Shown piece by piece: positions 31,863 to 40,945 of a stretch of 42,869 bases of DNA. The translations under genes were made by a program, and so were the position numbers. The notes below the pieces were generated by a model. The model was not told the origin of the DNA, ran no database searches, and worked only from the letters and a program-made list of their open reading frames with translations. Positions within the stretch are counted from its first letter, which is position 1. The number at the start of each line of letters is the position of its first letter. This DNA is from Dongia mobilis (GTDB taxonomy: Bacteria > Pseudomonadota > Alphaproteobacteria > Dongiales > Dongiaceae). The stretch covers positions 1 to 42,869 of the forward strand of contig NZ_CAMDRA010000007.1 of the NCBI RefSeq assembly GCF_945906275.1, written 5' to 3'.

Positions 31863-34335
31863 GGTTGAGGCGCTCCTTGGCGACCTGCTCGATGCGCGCT
31901 TTCAATCCGGCGTCCTGGCCGAGCAGGGCATGGAAGTCGCGCGCCTTCAGCTCGAGCAGCTTGCAGAAGCCGAGCGCCACCACGTCGGCGTTGCGCGGAT
32001 GGCCGGTGAGCATCGCCAACTCGCCGAAGAAATCTCCGCTGCCCAGTTCGACGCTGGGCTCGACCATGACGCGGACGGCGCCGGAGGCCACGAAATACAT
32101 GGCGTCACCCTTGTCGCCGCGGCGCACCACCTTGGATTCCGGCAGCACCAATTGCGGCGCCAGCAACTGGGCGATGGATTGCTGCCGCTTGATGTCGAGA
32201 TCGCGGAAGATCGGCACGCGGCTCACCAGATCGATGGCGGAAAGTTCGGGATCGAGCTTGCAGCGCTTGTCCAGCCCGGTCCAATGGCGTTCCAGCTCGG
32301 CCGTCAGTTCGCGCTCGACCTCGCCGCTCACCACCAGATTGGCGGCAAGCGACTGATAGGCGGCACTTTCCCGCTGGCGGGCGATGCGCCCCAGATACTG
32401 CCGTTGCAGGGCCGCCGCATAGGCCGGGTATTGCAGCTTCAGGGCGAGGAGCGATTCCTCGACCGCCTCGATGCGCCGCGAGGTGAGCTTGATGATCTCG
32501 ACCGACGGCTCCTCGCCGATCAGGGGCTGCAGCCGGTCGCGGCTGAACGGCACCAAGCCGGCCAGCACCTGGCGCTGGGCCATGAGGAATTCAAACCGGT
32601 CGGCCAACGCGTCGGTCAACAGCCGCTCAAAGCGCGTGGTCCGCTGCAGCCACAGGGCAAAGCGGAAGGATTGGGAAAAGCCCAGCCCGCGTTCGGCAGC
32701 GGCGACATAGCCGCGGCGTCCGGACCCGCGCACCGCTTCGCGCACATGCTGAGCTTCGCGCAACAGCAGTTCGGCAATGCGCCGGTCGACAATGCGGCCG
32801 TTGAGGAGCGCAAAGCAGCGCTCCACTTCATGCGCCGCGGCGACGGTCAGCCCGACCTTGACCATCTCGTCGGCCATCAGCTCGACACCCCGATGGGAGC
32901 GGGCACGCGCCACGGCCAGGCGCGCTTCAAGACTTGAGAGGGCGGCGTCGGCTATTTCGCGGTCGATCCCCTCGGCCCGCGCGATCTCGGACAGATCGGT
33001 CGCAACATCGCCCAGCGTCATCAGCTTGGCGCGGTCACGCACGCCGCGCGCCACCGGGTTGAGGCGGTTGAGGCGAAAGAAACCGACCAGCGGCCGCAGG
33101 GTGATGCCATTGATGAACAGGGTCAGCAGCACGAAGCCGGTGACCGAGGTGGCGATGAAATCGCGCATCGGCGCCGGGACGGCGGTGTTCTCGATGACAG
33201 CCAACGCCAGGGCCAGCGACACAGCACCCCGCAGGCCGCCCCAGACGATCACGGTCTTGATGCGGTTGTTGATCCGCTGCATGAGGCCGGCGCGGGTGAG
33301 GAGCGGCAGCAGCAGATAGACGGTGACGCCACGCGCCGCAAGTGTCGCCAGATAGACCAGCAGGATGAAGCCGAATTCAAGCAGGCTGGTGCCCTCCATG
33401 ATGCGCGGCACGAACATGGCCGCGAGCAGGAAGATCAGCGAATTGGCCCAGAAGCCGAGCTGGCCCCAGACACCTTCCATCTGTTCGAAGGTATGCGGCA
33501 GCATGCGGATCTTGCCGGTCGAGCCCAGCACCAGGCCGGCCACCACGCAGGAAACGACACCGGAAACATGGAAGTAATGCTCCGGTACGACGAAGCTCAA
33601 GTAAGCCAGGGCGATGGTGACGGTGATCTCCGCTTTCGGCCAGCCGCCGAGGAACGGGAACAAGGCACAGGCCGCGCGCGCCATGATGAAACCGGCAAGG
33701 GCGCCCCCGATGAAGCTCACCAGGAAGCGAAACACCGTATCGCCGATGCTGCCGTCGCCACCGCTCAGCAGCATCTCCAGGAGCAGGGCGAAGAGGGCGA
33801 TGGCGGCTGCGTCATTGAACAGGCTCTCGCCTTCGACCAGGGTGGTGAGGCGCTTCGGCACACCCACTTCGCGGAAAATGCCGACGACCGCGGCCGGGTC
33901 GGTGGTGGCGACGATCGAGCCCAGCAGCAGGCAGGTGATGAGGCCGAAGGGCGAGGCCGCTGCCAGGGCAAAGCCGACGGCCAGCGCGCAGATCACCACC
34001 GCCACGACCGCCATGGTGAGGACAGGTGCGAGATCATCAAGCAGGCGCCGCACGTCGATGGCGAGCGCCACTTCGAACAGCAAGGTTGGCAGGAAGATGA
34101 GGATGAAGGCCTCGGATGAGATCTCGACGCTGGCCAGGGCATCGATGATGTCATGCAGCATCGGCGACGGGACGGCGAGGTCGGGGCGCAGAGACACCAC
34201 CGCCCCCAGGATGAATCCGATGGCCGCCAGCAGCACCGAGTAGGGCAGGCGCAGTTTCGCCGCCAGCGGCGGCAACAGGCTCATCAAGGCGAGCAGGCTG
34301 ACAAGGCCGAATACCACGAGGCCGGTTGTAGTCAT
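31855..34335 (-). CDS. CPA1-type Na+/H+ antiporter with C-terminal cyclic-nucleotide-binding domain
   Basis: An 826-aa membrane protein. Residues about 1-415 are a CPA1 exchanger with about twelve membrane segments; ATTDPAAVVGIF (143-154) and VEGESLFNDAAAIALF (168-183, with the ion-binding Asn-Asp) are exchanger signatures, and NRIKTVIVWGGLRGAVSLALAL is the later conserved block. Residues about 420-690 are a long helical, arginine-rich cytosolic region. The final ~130 residues are a cyclic-nucleotide-binding domain, with the phosphate cassette FFGELAMLTGHPRNADV including the cassette Glu and Arg. This domain order resembles SOS1-like exchangers. It suggests cAMP- or cGMP-gated ion exchange; no cyclase is nearby. 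MTTTGLV at 34335 is chosen because the longer frame is non-membrane and runs toward the divergent coaE, though the ribosome site is weak. Confidence 0.88.
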   Translation of the reverse strand: MTTTGLVVFGLVSLLALMSLLPPLAAKLRLPYSVLLAAIGFILGAVVSLRPDLAVPSPMLHDIIDALASVEISSEAFILIFLPTLLFEVALAIDVRRLLDDLAPVLTMAVVAVVICALAVGFALAAASPFGLITCLLLGSIVATTDPAAVVGIFREVGVPKRLTTLVEGESLFNDAAAIALFALLLEMLLSGGDGSIGDTVFRFLVSFIGGALAGFIMARAACALFPFLGGWPKAEITVTIALAYLSFVVPEHYFHVSGVVSCVVAGLVLGSTGKIRMLPHTFEQMEGVWGQLGFWANSLIFLLAAMFVPRIMEGTSLLEFGFILLVYLATLAARGVTVYLLLPLLTRAGLMQRINNRIKTVIVWGGLRGAVSLALALAVIENTAVPAPMRDFIATSVTGFVLLTLFINGITLRPLVGFFRLNRLNPVARGVRDRAKLMTLGDVATDLSEIARAEGIDREIADAALSSLEARLAVARARSHRGVELMADEMVKVGLTVAAAHEVERCFALLNGRIVDRRIAELLLREAQHVREAVRGSGRRGYVAAAERGLGFSQSFRFALWLQRTTRFERLLTDALADRFEFLMAQRQVLAGLVPFSRDRLQPLIGEEPSVEIIKLTSRRIEAVEESLLALKLQYPAYAAALQRQYLGRIARQRESAAYQSLAANLVVSGEVERELTAELERHWTGLDKRCKLDPELSAIDLVSRVPIFRDLDIKRQQSIAQLLAPQLVLPESKVVRRGDKGDAMYFVASGAVRVMVEPSVELGSGDFFGELAMLTGHPRNADVVALGFCKLLELKARDFHALLGQDAGLKARIEQVAKERLNHV

Positions 34336-34489
34336 GAAATCGGGGCTGCCTTCAGGCGGGAAACCAATCTGTCCCGGTCTTATAGCCCATGACCCGGGCC
34401 CGGGTCCAAAGCCGTTCCTGGGGTTTTGTGATGCCGGCCACATCAAATCCCCTGCCCCGCTTGACAAGAATCAGCGCCGGCCCCAATCG

Positions 34490-35083
34490 ATGGACATGCG
34501 CATCCTGGGTCTCACCGGTTCCATCGGCATGGGGAAATCAACCGCGGCCCGGATGCTGCGTGCCCTGGGCTTGGCCGTCCATGACGCCGATGCCGCCGTC
34601 CACCGGTTGCTGGCCAAGGACGGCCGGGCGGTGGCTGCCGTCGACGCGGCCTTCCCCGGCGTGGTTGCCCAGGGTGCTGTCGATCGCAAGGCATTGGGCG
34701 CCAAGGTGTTTGGCCAACCGGCGGAAATGAAACGGCTGGAGGCCATCCTTCACCCGTTGGTGCGGGATGAGGAACGGCGCTTCCTGCAACGCTGCCGTCG
34801 TGCGCGGCGAGACGTCGCGGTGCTCGATATACCGTTGCTGTTCGAGACCGGCGGCGAAAAACGCTGCGATGGCGTGGTCGTGGTGACGGCGCCACAATTC
34901 CTCCAAAGTCAGCGCGTGTTGAAACGCCAGGGCATGACGCCAGCGCGCTTTCGCCAGATTCTCGGCGCCCAGATGCCGGACCGGGAAAAACGGCGCCGGG
35001 CGGATTGGGTGGTCGAAACCGGCCTTGGCCGTCGACCGACCCTGGCTGCCCTGGCGCGGGTTGTGCAGACTCTAAGGAAATGA
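34490..35083 (+). CDS. coaE: Dephospho-CoA kinase CoaE
   Basis: Phosphorylates dephospho-CoA, the last step of CoA synthesis. It is 197 aa, with P-loop GLTGSIGMGKSTAARMLR at the N-terminus, DADAAVHRLLA and FPGVVAQGAVDRKALG as substrate blocks, LEAILHPLVRDEE, and LDIPLLFETGGEKRCDGVVVV as the core strand. The start at 34490 has only a weak ribosome site; ATG 34496 (MRILGLTGS) is equally plausible. Divergent from the antiporter and followed by the glutamate racemase-like gene after 43 bases. The pairing of coaE with dnaQ is widespread in alphaproteobacteria. Confidence 0.94.
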   Translation: MDMRILGLTGSIGMGKSTAARMLRALGLAVHDADAAVHRLLAKDGRAVAAVDAAFPGVVAQGAVDRKALGAKVFGQPAEMKRLEAILHPLVRDEERRFLQRCRRARRDVAVLDIPLLFETGGEKRCDGVVVVTAPQFLQSQRVLKRQGMTPARFRQILGAQMPDREKRRRADWVVETGLGRRPTLAALARVVQTLRK

Positions 35084-35126
35084 TCGAGAATTTCGATCAA
35101 ATATCGGAGGTTGATCGCTAAAATCG

Positions 35127-36002
35127 ATGATTGGCGTGTTTGATTCCGGCCATGGCGGCCTCACCATCCTTTCCGCCCTGCAGCAGCGGCTGCCGCGCCA
35201 GGGCTTCATCTATCTGGGCGACCACGCCAACGCCCCCTATGGCCAACGCTCGCCAGACGAGATCTACGCCCTGACCCGGCAGAATGTGGCAACCCTGTTC
35301 GGCCTGGGCTGCACCCTGGTGATCCTCGCCTGCAACACGGCCGCCGCCGTCGCCTTGCGGCGCCTGCAGCAGGAATGGCTGCCGCAGCATTTTCCGCATC
35401 ACCGCTGTCTCGGCGTCCTTGTCCCAATGATCGAGGAGATCGCGCACAATCCCTGGCATGCAGTGGCGAGCCAGAGCGATTGGGACCGGCAGCCGGAAAC
35501 TTTGGGCGTGTTCGCCACCCGCGCCACGGTGGCGAGCGGCGCCTATGTCCATGAAGTGGCAAAGCGCGCACCGCGCCTGCGGGTATTCCAGCAGGCCTGC
35601 CCCGATCTTGCCGGGATGATCGAAGCCGGCGCCGAAGATGATGTCCTGGCGCCGATGATCGCCCGCTATGTTGCTGAGTTGCAGGCGCAGTTGGGCGATG
35701 CAATCCTCGACAGCGTGGTGCTTGGCTGCACGCACTATCCGCTGATCGAGCATCTGTTCCGCGCCGCCTTGCCCGAGAACACGCGCTTGGTCTCGCAGCC
35801 ACAGCGTACCGCCGACTCGCTCACCGCCTATCTCTTCCGCCATCCGGAGATGAAGCGCTTCGGTGCGCTGCCGGCGGAGATCCGCGCCTATACGACCGGT
35901 AATGCGGATCAGGTGACGATGCTTGCCAGCCGCTATTTCTCGCGGCATCTTCGCTTCCAGCCGCTGCCCGCACATTCCGACCGGATGCACCATCATGCGT
36001 GA
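35127..36002 (+). CDS. murI: Glutamate racemase-family protein (MurI-like)
   Basis: Predicted to make D-glutamate for peptidoglycan. The protein is 291 aa. IGVFDSGHGGLTIL is the opening substrate loop, C69 in ILACNTAAAVALR and C201 in VVLGCTHYPLIEHL are the two catalytic cysteines, and GDHANAPYGQRS is the usual GD-NAPYG block. An extra segment near NPWHAVASQSDWDRQPE is longer than in many MurI proteins. The ATG is the only reasonable start (an in-frame TGA lies at 35112), but its nearest GGAGG is 16 bases away, suggesting weak initiation. It overlaps dnaQ by 8 bases. A related Asp/Glu racemase role is possible. Confidence 0.85.
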   Translation: MIGVFDSGHGGLTILSALQQRLPRQGFIYLGDHANAPYGQRSPDEIYALTRQNVATLFGLGCTLVILACNTAAAVALRRLQQEWLPQHFPHHRCLGVLVPMIEEIAHNPWHAVASQSDWDRQPETLGVFATRATVASGAYVHEVAKRAPRLRVFQQACPDLAGMIEAGAEDDVLAPMIARYVAELQAQLGDAILDSVVLGCTHYPLIEHLFRAALPENTRLVSQPQRTADSLTAYLFRHPEMKRFGALPAEIRAYTTGNADQVTMLASRYFSRHLRFQPLPAHSDRMHHHA

Positions 36003-36687
36003 GATCGTCCTCGACACCGAAACCACCGGCTTTGATCCGGTGACCGGCGACCGCCTGGCCGAAATCGGCTGCATCGAGCTCGAAAACCACATTCCGACGG
36101 GCCGCAACTTTCACCGTTACATCAATCCGGAGCGCGAGATGCCGGATGCGGCCTTCCGCATCCACGGCCTCTCCACCGCCTTCCTCGCCGACAAGCCGAC
36201 CTTCGCGACCGTGGCTGATGAGTTCCTGGCCTTCGTCGCCGAGGACCCGCTGGTCATCCACAATGCCGAATTCGACATGAAGTTCATCAACTTCGAACTG
36301 GAGAAGTCGGGCAAGCGCGCGATCCCGTTCCAGCGCGCGATCGATACGGTCAAGATGGCGCGCACGAAGTTCCCGGGCTCGCCGGCTTCGCTGGATGCGC
36401 TGTGCAAGCGCTTCAACATCGACAATTCGAACCGCACCCTCCATGGCGCGCTCTTGGATGCGCAGCTCCTGGCCGATGTCTATCTGGAATTGCTGGGTGG
36501 CCGCCAGACGGGCCTCACCCTTGCCGCCGACGATGCCGGCACCAGTGACATGAACTTCGCCAGGCGTGCCGCACCCGCCTCAAGCCGCCCGGTGCGGGAG
36601 CCACGCCTGTTCGCTCCCACCCCGGAAGAGCTCGAAGCCCATGCCGCGTTCATCGCCAAGTTCAAGGATCCGGTCTGGCTGCAATAG
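35995..36687 (+). CDS. dnaQ: DNA polymerase III epsilon subunit (3'-5' proofreading exonuclease) DnaQ
   Basis: Proofreading subunit of the replicative polymerase, 230 aa. The DEDDh active site is visible: D7 and E9 in VLDTETTGFD, D94 in IHNAEFDMKF, H150 in NRTLHGALLDAQ and D155. The linker after residue 175 (DDAGTSDMNFARRA...) leads to a C-terminal tail for binding the alpha subunit. The ATG at 35995 lies inside the end of the preceding gene and begins the canonical MREIVLDTETTG; the longer frame is rejected. Confidence 0.95.
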   Translation: MREIVLDTETTGFDPVTGDRLAEIGCIELENHIPTGRNFHRYINPEREMPDAAFRIHGLSTAFLADKPTFATVADEFLAFVAEDPLVIHNAEFDMKFINFELEKSGKRAIPFQRAIDTVKMARTKFPGSPASLDALCKRFNIDNSNRTLHGALLDAQLLADVYLELLGGRQTGLTLAADDAGTSDMNFARRAAPASSRPVREPRLFAPTPEELEAHAAFIAKFKDPVWLQ

Positions 36688-36694
36688 TCATCGT

Positions 36695-37087
36695 TCAAGC
36701 CGTCCACGGATCATAGGTCCCGAACGACCAGAGATGTCCGCCGGCATCGCGGGCTGAATATTCCCGAGCGCCGTAGCTGGTGTCGGCCAGCGGCCGCACG
36801 ATCTCGGCACCCGCCGCCTTGGCGCGGGCGTAATGGGCGTCGATATCGGGGACGTGCATGTAGATCCCCATGCGCTCGGTCGACCAGGGATTGGCAGGGT
36901 CGGGCTTGCCGGTCGAGCCGAACATGATCATGGCATTGCCGAATTTCATCTCGGCATGGGCGATACCGCCATCTGGGCCTTTGTGGACAGCGTGCTCCGC
37001 GAAGCCGAACGCCTTCTGCAGCCACGCCACGGCTGCTGGCGCATCATCATATTTGAGGGCGGGGAAAAGGGTCGCTTGCTCGCTCAT
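36695..37087 (-). CDS. VOC-superfamily protein (PhnB/glyoxalase-like)
   Basis: A 130-aa vicinal-oxygen-chelate fold protein with paired beta-alpha-beta units: FPALKYDDAPAAVAWLQKAFGFAEHAVH, then GIYMHVPDIDAHYARAKAAGAEIVRPLADTSYGAREYSARDAGGHLWSFGTY. The end, with SARDAGGHLW, is typical of PhnB-like members. AGGAGG precedes the ATG. Function unknown; related proteins include antibiotic-resistance and glyoxalase-like enzymes. Converges with dnaQ. Confidence 0.85.
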   Translation of the reverse strand: MSEQATLFPALKYDDAPAAVAWLQKAFGFAEHAVHKGPDGGIAHAEMKFGNAMIMFGSTGKPDPANPWSTERMGIYMHVPDIDAHYARAKAAGAEIVRPLADTSYGAREYSARDAGGHLWSFGTYDPWTA

Positions 37088-37159
37088 GGCATCCTCCTGA
37101 TGAATGGATGACCCACTCTAAGGCGCCAGCCGAAACCCGGTCTTGGATAAATTTCCCGA

Positions 37160-38017
37160 TTAAATGCCGTGCTCGGCGAGATAGGCGCCGGGCGCCATGC
37201 CGGCGAAGTCGCGGAAGTCACGGTTGAAATGCGCCTGGTCGTAATAGCCGCAGGCGTCGGCAAGTTCGGCAAGGCTGGGTCGGCCCCCGCCTTTCGACAC
37301 TGGCCGTTGCAGATGCGCCAGCATCCGGTTGAAGCGATAGATGCGCCCGATTGTCTTGGGCGGCAGACCAATCTGCTCGTGAAAGCGGTTGATCAGGCGC
37401 TTGCGGCTGATCGAAAGGTCGTCGGCCAGCCGGCCGATGGCGACCCTGCCATGGCTACGCTGCAATTGCTGGAGCGCCCAGGCGATGTCATTCGCCAGCG
37501 GCACGCGGTCCATGATGCGCGCGAGCAGAAAGCTATCCAGCAGGTCGAAGCGCCGGCGCCAATCATCGGCATGGCGCAGTTGATCGATGAGGCCAGCACC
37601 CGGCGAACCCAACAGATCGGAAAGGTCGACCGTGCGATTGGCGATCTCATGCATCGGCAATCCGAGCAGGCGATAGGCGCCAAGCGGTGTCAGATTGAGT
37701 TGCAGGCAGGCGGCGTCCCCACCCGACAACGTGTCGGCCGATTGATCATGCAACCCGGCAATGAAGGAATCGAACGGCCGGAGGGCGCCCTTGTCGGTGC
37801 GCGGCGATCCGACTTCCCAGCCGGGCCCGAAATTGAGAAGGACCGGCACCATGATGACCGGCATCTGCCGGCGGAAGACAGGCATGGGCGCCGACTCGAC
37901 CCAGCCTTGATACTCGCCGACGACCGCGTTTTTGAGGCGTGGATCAGGCGTCGCAAAAAATGCCTCCCACCGCGCCTGGTGGGTTTCGCCGGAAAGCCTG
38001 CGTAGGGTTCCGCTCAC
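37160..38017 (-). CDS. AraC-family transcriptional regulator, coupled to lutC
   Basis: A 285-aa regulator. The N-terminal half is a ligand/dimer domain (MPVFRRQMPVIMVPVLLNFGPGWEV). The C-terminal AraC domain has helix-turn-helix one at IGRLADDLSISRKRLINRFHEQIGLPPKTIGRIYRFNRML and two at LAELADACGYYDQAHFNRDFRDFAGMAPGAYL, ending at residue 285. The start is GTG 38017, overlapping the lutC stop as GTGA, so it is the last gene of the lut run and translated through coupling. Bacterial lut operons are usually controlled by LutR-type GntR proteins, so this is a different regulator. Its target is probably this operon or a related substrate gene (inference). Confidence 0.86.
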   Translation of the reverse strand: MSGTLRRLSGETHQARWEAFFATPDPRLKNAVVGEYQGWVESAPMPVFRRQMPVIMVPVLLNFGPGWEVGSPRTDKGALRPFDSFIAGLHDQSADTLSGGDAACLQLNLTPLGAYRLLGLPMHEIANRTVDLSDLLGSPGAGLIDQLRHADDWRRRFDLLDSFLLARIMDRVPLANDIAWALQQLQRSHGRVAIGRLADDLSISRKRLINRFHEQIGLPPKTIGRIYRFNRMLAHLQRPVSKGGGRPSLAELADACGYYDQAHFNRDFRDFAGMAPGAYLAEHGI

Positions 38018-38688
38018 AGATCCCCGTCGACGACGATGACGTGGAGCTTCTTGGGCCCATGGGCGCCCATCAAGAGGATCTTGCCGATATCGGCACTGCG
38101 CGAGGGACCGGTCACGAAATTGACCGTGCGCGGCAGGGCGCCATCGGGGCCGCGTTTGACGCGGGCCAGCGCATCCTCATAGGTGCCGACGATCTGGCTC
38201 TTGCTAATCACCACCACATGCTGATCGGGGAGGAAATGGAGCGTGGTCGGCGTGCCGTCCGAGGATTGCAGCACCATGGTGCCGGTTTCCGCCACCGCCG
38301 CCACGGCAGGTGTCACACTGGTCGGGTCCTTGCCATGGGAGCGGCCGCTGGAGGTTTCGACCATCGGCGCCTTGTCCCAGGGCAGGCTGCTCACCCGCGC
38401 ATCGGGCGACAAGCGCACGCGCGCCTCGAAATTATTGTTGGCGAGATAGCGCGCGACCGCCGCCGGCACATCGTCGCGGCTGGCGACTTCGTCCAGGGTT
38501 GACTTGGCGTTGGCGAGCTGCGTCTTGAAGAGGCCGACGACATCGACGCCCGGCGCCGTGGCGCGCGCTGGGATGAGTGGCGTCGGCTTGGCCGGTGCCG
38601 GTTCACCGTGGCGACGATCCGCCTGGCGGCTGATGCCGGCGCGGATCGAGGCCAGCATGCGGTCGCGGCCGGTGCCAGAGGTACTCAT
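38014..38688 (-). CDS. lutC: Lactate utilization protein LutC (LUD domain)
   Basis: Subunit of the LutABC L-lactate oxidation complex, 224 aa with the LUD domain in the last two thirds. SSGRSHGKDPTSVTPAVAAVAETGTMVLQSSDG, HVVVISKSQIVGTYEDAL and VNFVTGPSRSADIGKILLMGAHGPKKLHVIVVD are the LUD motifs. The N-terminus (MSTSGTGRDRMLASIRAGISR) is the usual helical start; the larger open frame is inside lutB. The ATG at 38688 overlaps the lutB stop as ATGA. Confidence 0.93.
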   Translation of the reverse strand: MSTSGTGRDRMLASIRAGISRQADRRHGEPAPAKPTPLIPARATAPGVDVVGLFKTQLANAKSTLDEVASRDDVPAAVARYLANNNFEARVRLSPDARVSSLPWDKAPMVETSSGRSHGKDPTSVTPAVAAVAETGTMVLQSSDGTPTTLHFLPDQHVVVISKSQIVGTYEDALARVKRGPDGALPRTVNFVTGPSRSADIGKILLMGAHGPKKLHVIVVDGDL

Positions 38689-40115
38689 GACCGCGCTCCC
38701 CTTTTGGCTTTCCATTGTTCCTGGAAGGTGCGGCCCTGGGTTGCTGGCAGATCGCGGTGTTTCGTCCAACCGGAGGCCAGGGGCGCTGAACTCAACCGGC
38801 CGCGCTGGCCGGCGAGATTGAACAAGGCACGCGCGCCAATCCTGGTCACCAAGCGATAGAGCAAAGGCCGTTTCGCCATGAAGGCCCAGAACCACAGGCC
38901 GGAGCGTTCCGTCTGCGGGGTAATGGCGCGGGAGAATTCGCGTTCGCGCCAGTTGCGCAGCAATTTGGGGATCGGGATGCGCACCGGGCAGACCGATTCA
39001 CAGCGCCCGCACAGGGTCGAGGCATTGGGCAAGGGCTTCGCGTTCTCGACACCGATCAGCATCGGCGTGAGGAGCGAGCCGATCGGCCCCGAATAGACCC
39101 AGCCATAGGCATGGCCGCCCACCGAATGATAGACGGGACAATGATCGAGACAGGCGCCGCAACGGATGCAGCGGAGCATCTCCTCCAGATCGGAGCCGAG
39201 ATAGGCCGAGCGGCCATTGTCGATGAGCACGACATGGAATTCCTCCGGCCCGTCGAGACCGGTGGGCCGACGCGGGCCGCTGGAGAAGGTCGTGTAGACC
39301 GATTGCTCCTGGCCCGTGGCCGAGCGCGCCAGAATGCGCAGCAGGGTCATCGCGTCCTTGAGGCTCGGCACCACCTTCTCGATCGAGGCCAGCACGATAT
39401 GGATGCGCGGCAGGGTCTGCGTCAGATCGCCATTGCCTTCATTCGTGACGATGGTGGTGGCGCCTTCATCGGCGATGAGAAAGTTGGCGCCGGTGATGCC
39501 GACATCTGCCTTGAGGAAGCCGGCGCGCAGTTTCTCGCGCGCTTCCGCCATCAGGCTCGCCGGGTCCTCAAGATTGCGCGCGGGATCCAGATCGGTATGG
39601 GCTTCGCGGAATGTTTCCTCGACCTGGGCCTGGGTGACGTGGAGGGCCGGGCCGATGATGTGGCTGGGCGTCTCGCCGCGCAGCTGGATGATGTACTCGC
39701 CAAGATCGGTTTCGACCGGTTCGATGCCGTTGGCAAAAAGGAAATCGTTGATGCCGATCTCCTCGCCGATCATCGTCTTGCCCTTGGTGACGGTCCTGGC
39801 GTTCACCGACCGGCAGATTTCCAGCACCTTGGCGCGGGCAGATTCACCATCCGGGCACCAATGCACCTTGCCGCCGCGGTCGATCACCGATTGTTCGAAC
39901 TGCAGCAGGTAATGATCGAGATTAGCGATGATGTGATTTTTGAGATCGCGGCCGATATCGCGCAGCGTCTCGAATTCCGGCATCTTGGCCACGGTGTTGA
40001 GTCGCGTCTGGATCGAGTGCTGCCGCGCGATGCCGAGTGCTTCCTGCAGCGGCTTGTCTTTCAGGGCACCGGTGGCGTTTTCCTTGAAGGCATTGCTGGT
40101 GGGGACGAAGGTCAT
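38685..40115 (-). CDS. lutB: Lactate utilization iron-sulfur protein LutB
   Basis: Iron-sulfur and LUD-domain subunit of the LutABC L-lactate oxidation complex, 476 aa. The N-terminal LUD-like part contains VTKGKTMIGEEIGINDFLFANGIEPVETDLGEYIIQL and ITGANFLIADEGATTIVTNEGN. Two 4Fe-4S motifs follow: CIRCGACLDHCPVY and CGRCESVCPVRIPI. The C-terminal tail with WKAKRG is typical. It is cytosolic or peripheral, and delivers electrons to the respiratory chain. ATG 40115 shares one base with the lutA stop (TGATG). Confidence 0.95.
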   Translation of the reverse strand: MTFVPTSNAFKENATGALKDKPLQEALGIARQHSIQTRLNTVAKMPEFETLRDIGRDLKNHIIANLDHYLLQFEQSVIDRGGKVHWCPDGESARAKVLEICRSVNARTVTKGKTMIGEEIGINDFLFANGIEPVETDLGEYIIQLRGETPSHIIGPALHVTQAQVEETFREAHTDLDPARNLEDPASLMAEAREKLRAGFLKADVGITGANFLIADEGATTIVTNEGNGDLTQTLPRIHIVLASIEKVVPSLKDAMTLLRILARSATGQEQSVYTTFSSGPRRPTGLDGPEEFHVVLIDNGRSAYLGSDLEEMLRCIRCGACLDHCPVYHSVGGHAYGWVYSGPIGSLLTPMLIGVENAKPLPNASTLCGRCESVCPVRIPIPKLLRNWREREFSRAITPQTERSGLWFWAFMAKRPLLYRLVTRIGARALFNLAGQRGRLSSAPLASGWTKHRDLPATQGRTFQEQWKAKRGARS

Positions 40116-40945
40116 CAGCTGCGCTCCTCGCCGATGGCCGGTTCATCCATCATGCCCGCCAGCACTTCGGCGACATGGCGCACTTGCACATTGCTGCCGT
40201 CGCGCTTCATCTTGCCGGCAAGGTTCATGAGACAGCCGAGATCCCCCGCCAGCAGCAGATCGGCGCCGGTCGCATCGATGGTTTCGACCTTGCGGGCCGC
40301 CATGGAATTGGAGACATCGGGGAACTTGATGCAGAAGGTGCCGCCGAAGCCGCAGCAGGCATCGGTCTCCTCCATCTCGGTCAAGGTGAGGCCAGCGACC
40401 TTCTTCAGGAGATCGCGCGGCGCCGCCTTCACCTTCATCTCGCGCAGGCTTGAGCAGGAATCGTGGTAGGTGCAATTGGCGGACAAAGCTGCGCCGAAAT
40501 CGGTCCGGCCACATTGCTCGGCCAGGAACTGGGTCAGTTCAAAGGTGCGCGCGGCGAGGCGTTCGGCGCGTGGGCCCCATTGCGCATCGTCGCCCAGCAA
40601 TTGCGGATAGTGATGCTTGATCATGCCGCCGCATGACCCACTTGGGGCCACGATGAAGTCAAACCCCTCAAAGGCGGCGATCGTCTGCCTGGCGATATCG
40701 ACCGCGGTGTTGCGATCACCGGAATTGTAGGCAGGCTGCCCGCAGCAGGTCTGGGACGGGGGAACACTGACCCGGCAGCCGGCTTCCTCGAGCAGCTTCA
40801 CCGCCGCAAAGCCGACGCTGGGGCGGAAGAGGTCCACGAGGCAGGTCACAAAAAGGGCGACATTGGCGCCCGCACTAATTGGCCCCAGCTTATTTAGTTC
40901 CTGGGGGTTTGGCTGGGCCGTTCCGGGCTGGCTGGTCACGCGCAC
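40115..40945 (-). CDS. lutA: Lactate utilization (Fe-S) oxidoreductase LutA
   Basis: CCG-domain subunit of the same complex, 276 aa. Paired cysteine-rich motifs are intact: QTCCGQPAYNSGD and SGSCGGMIKHHYP, then YHDSCSSLREMK and DACCGFGGTFCIKFPD. LFVTCLVDLFRPSVG is the usual opening. The GTG at 40945 directly follows the mltA stop, with a 27-residue leader before the conserved part, so a start further in is possible. Close fusion to mltA suggests transcription from a promoter shared with the Tim44-mltA pair. Confidence 0.93.
   Translation of the reverse strand: MRVTSQPGTAQPNPQELNKLGPISAGANVALFVTCLVDLFRPSVGFAAVKLLEEAGCRVSVPPSQTCCGQPAYNSGDRNTAVDIARQTIAAFEGFDFIVAPSGSCGGMIKHHYPQLLGDDAQWGPRAERLAARTFELTQFLAEQCGRTDFGAALSANCTYHDSCSSLREMKVKAAPRDLLKKVAGLTLTEMEETDACCGFGGTFCIKFPDVSNSMAARKVETIDATGADLLLAGDLGCLMNLAGKMKRDGSNVQVRHVAEVLAGMMDEPAIGEERS

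Noticed and set aside
34461-34489. TTGACA as a coaE promoter -35 box
   Set aside because: At a 17-base spacing the would-be -10 is CAATCG, which is not convincing, and it would leave no leader.
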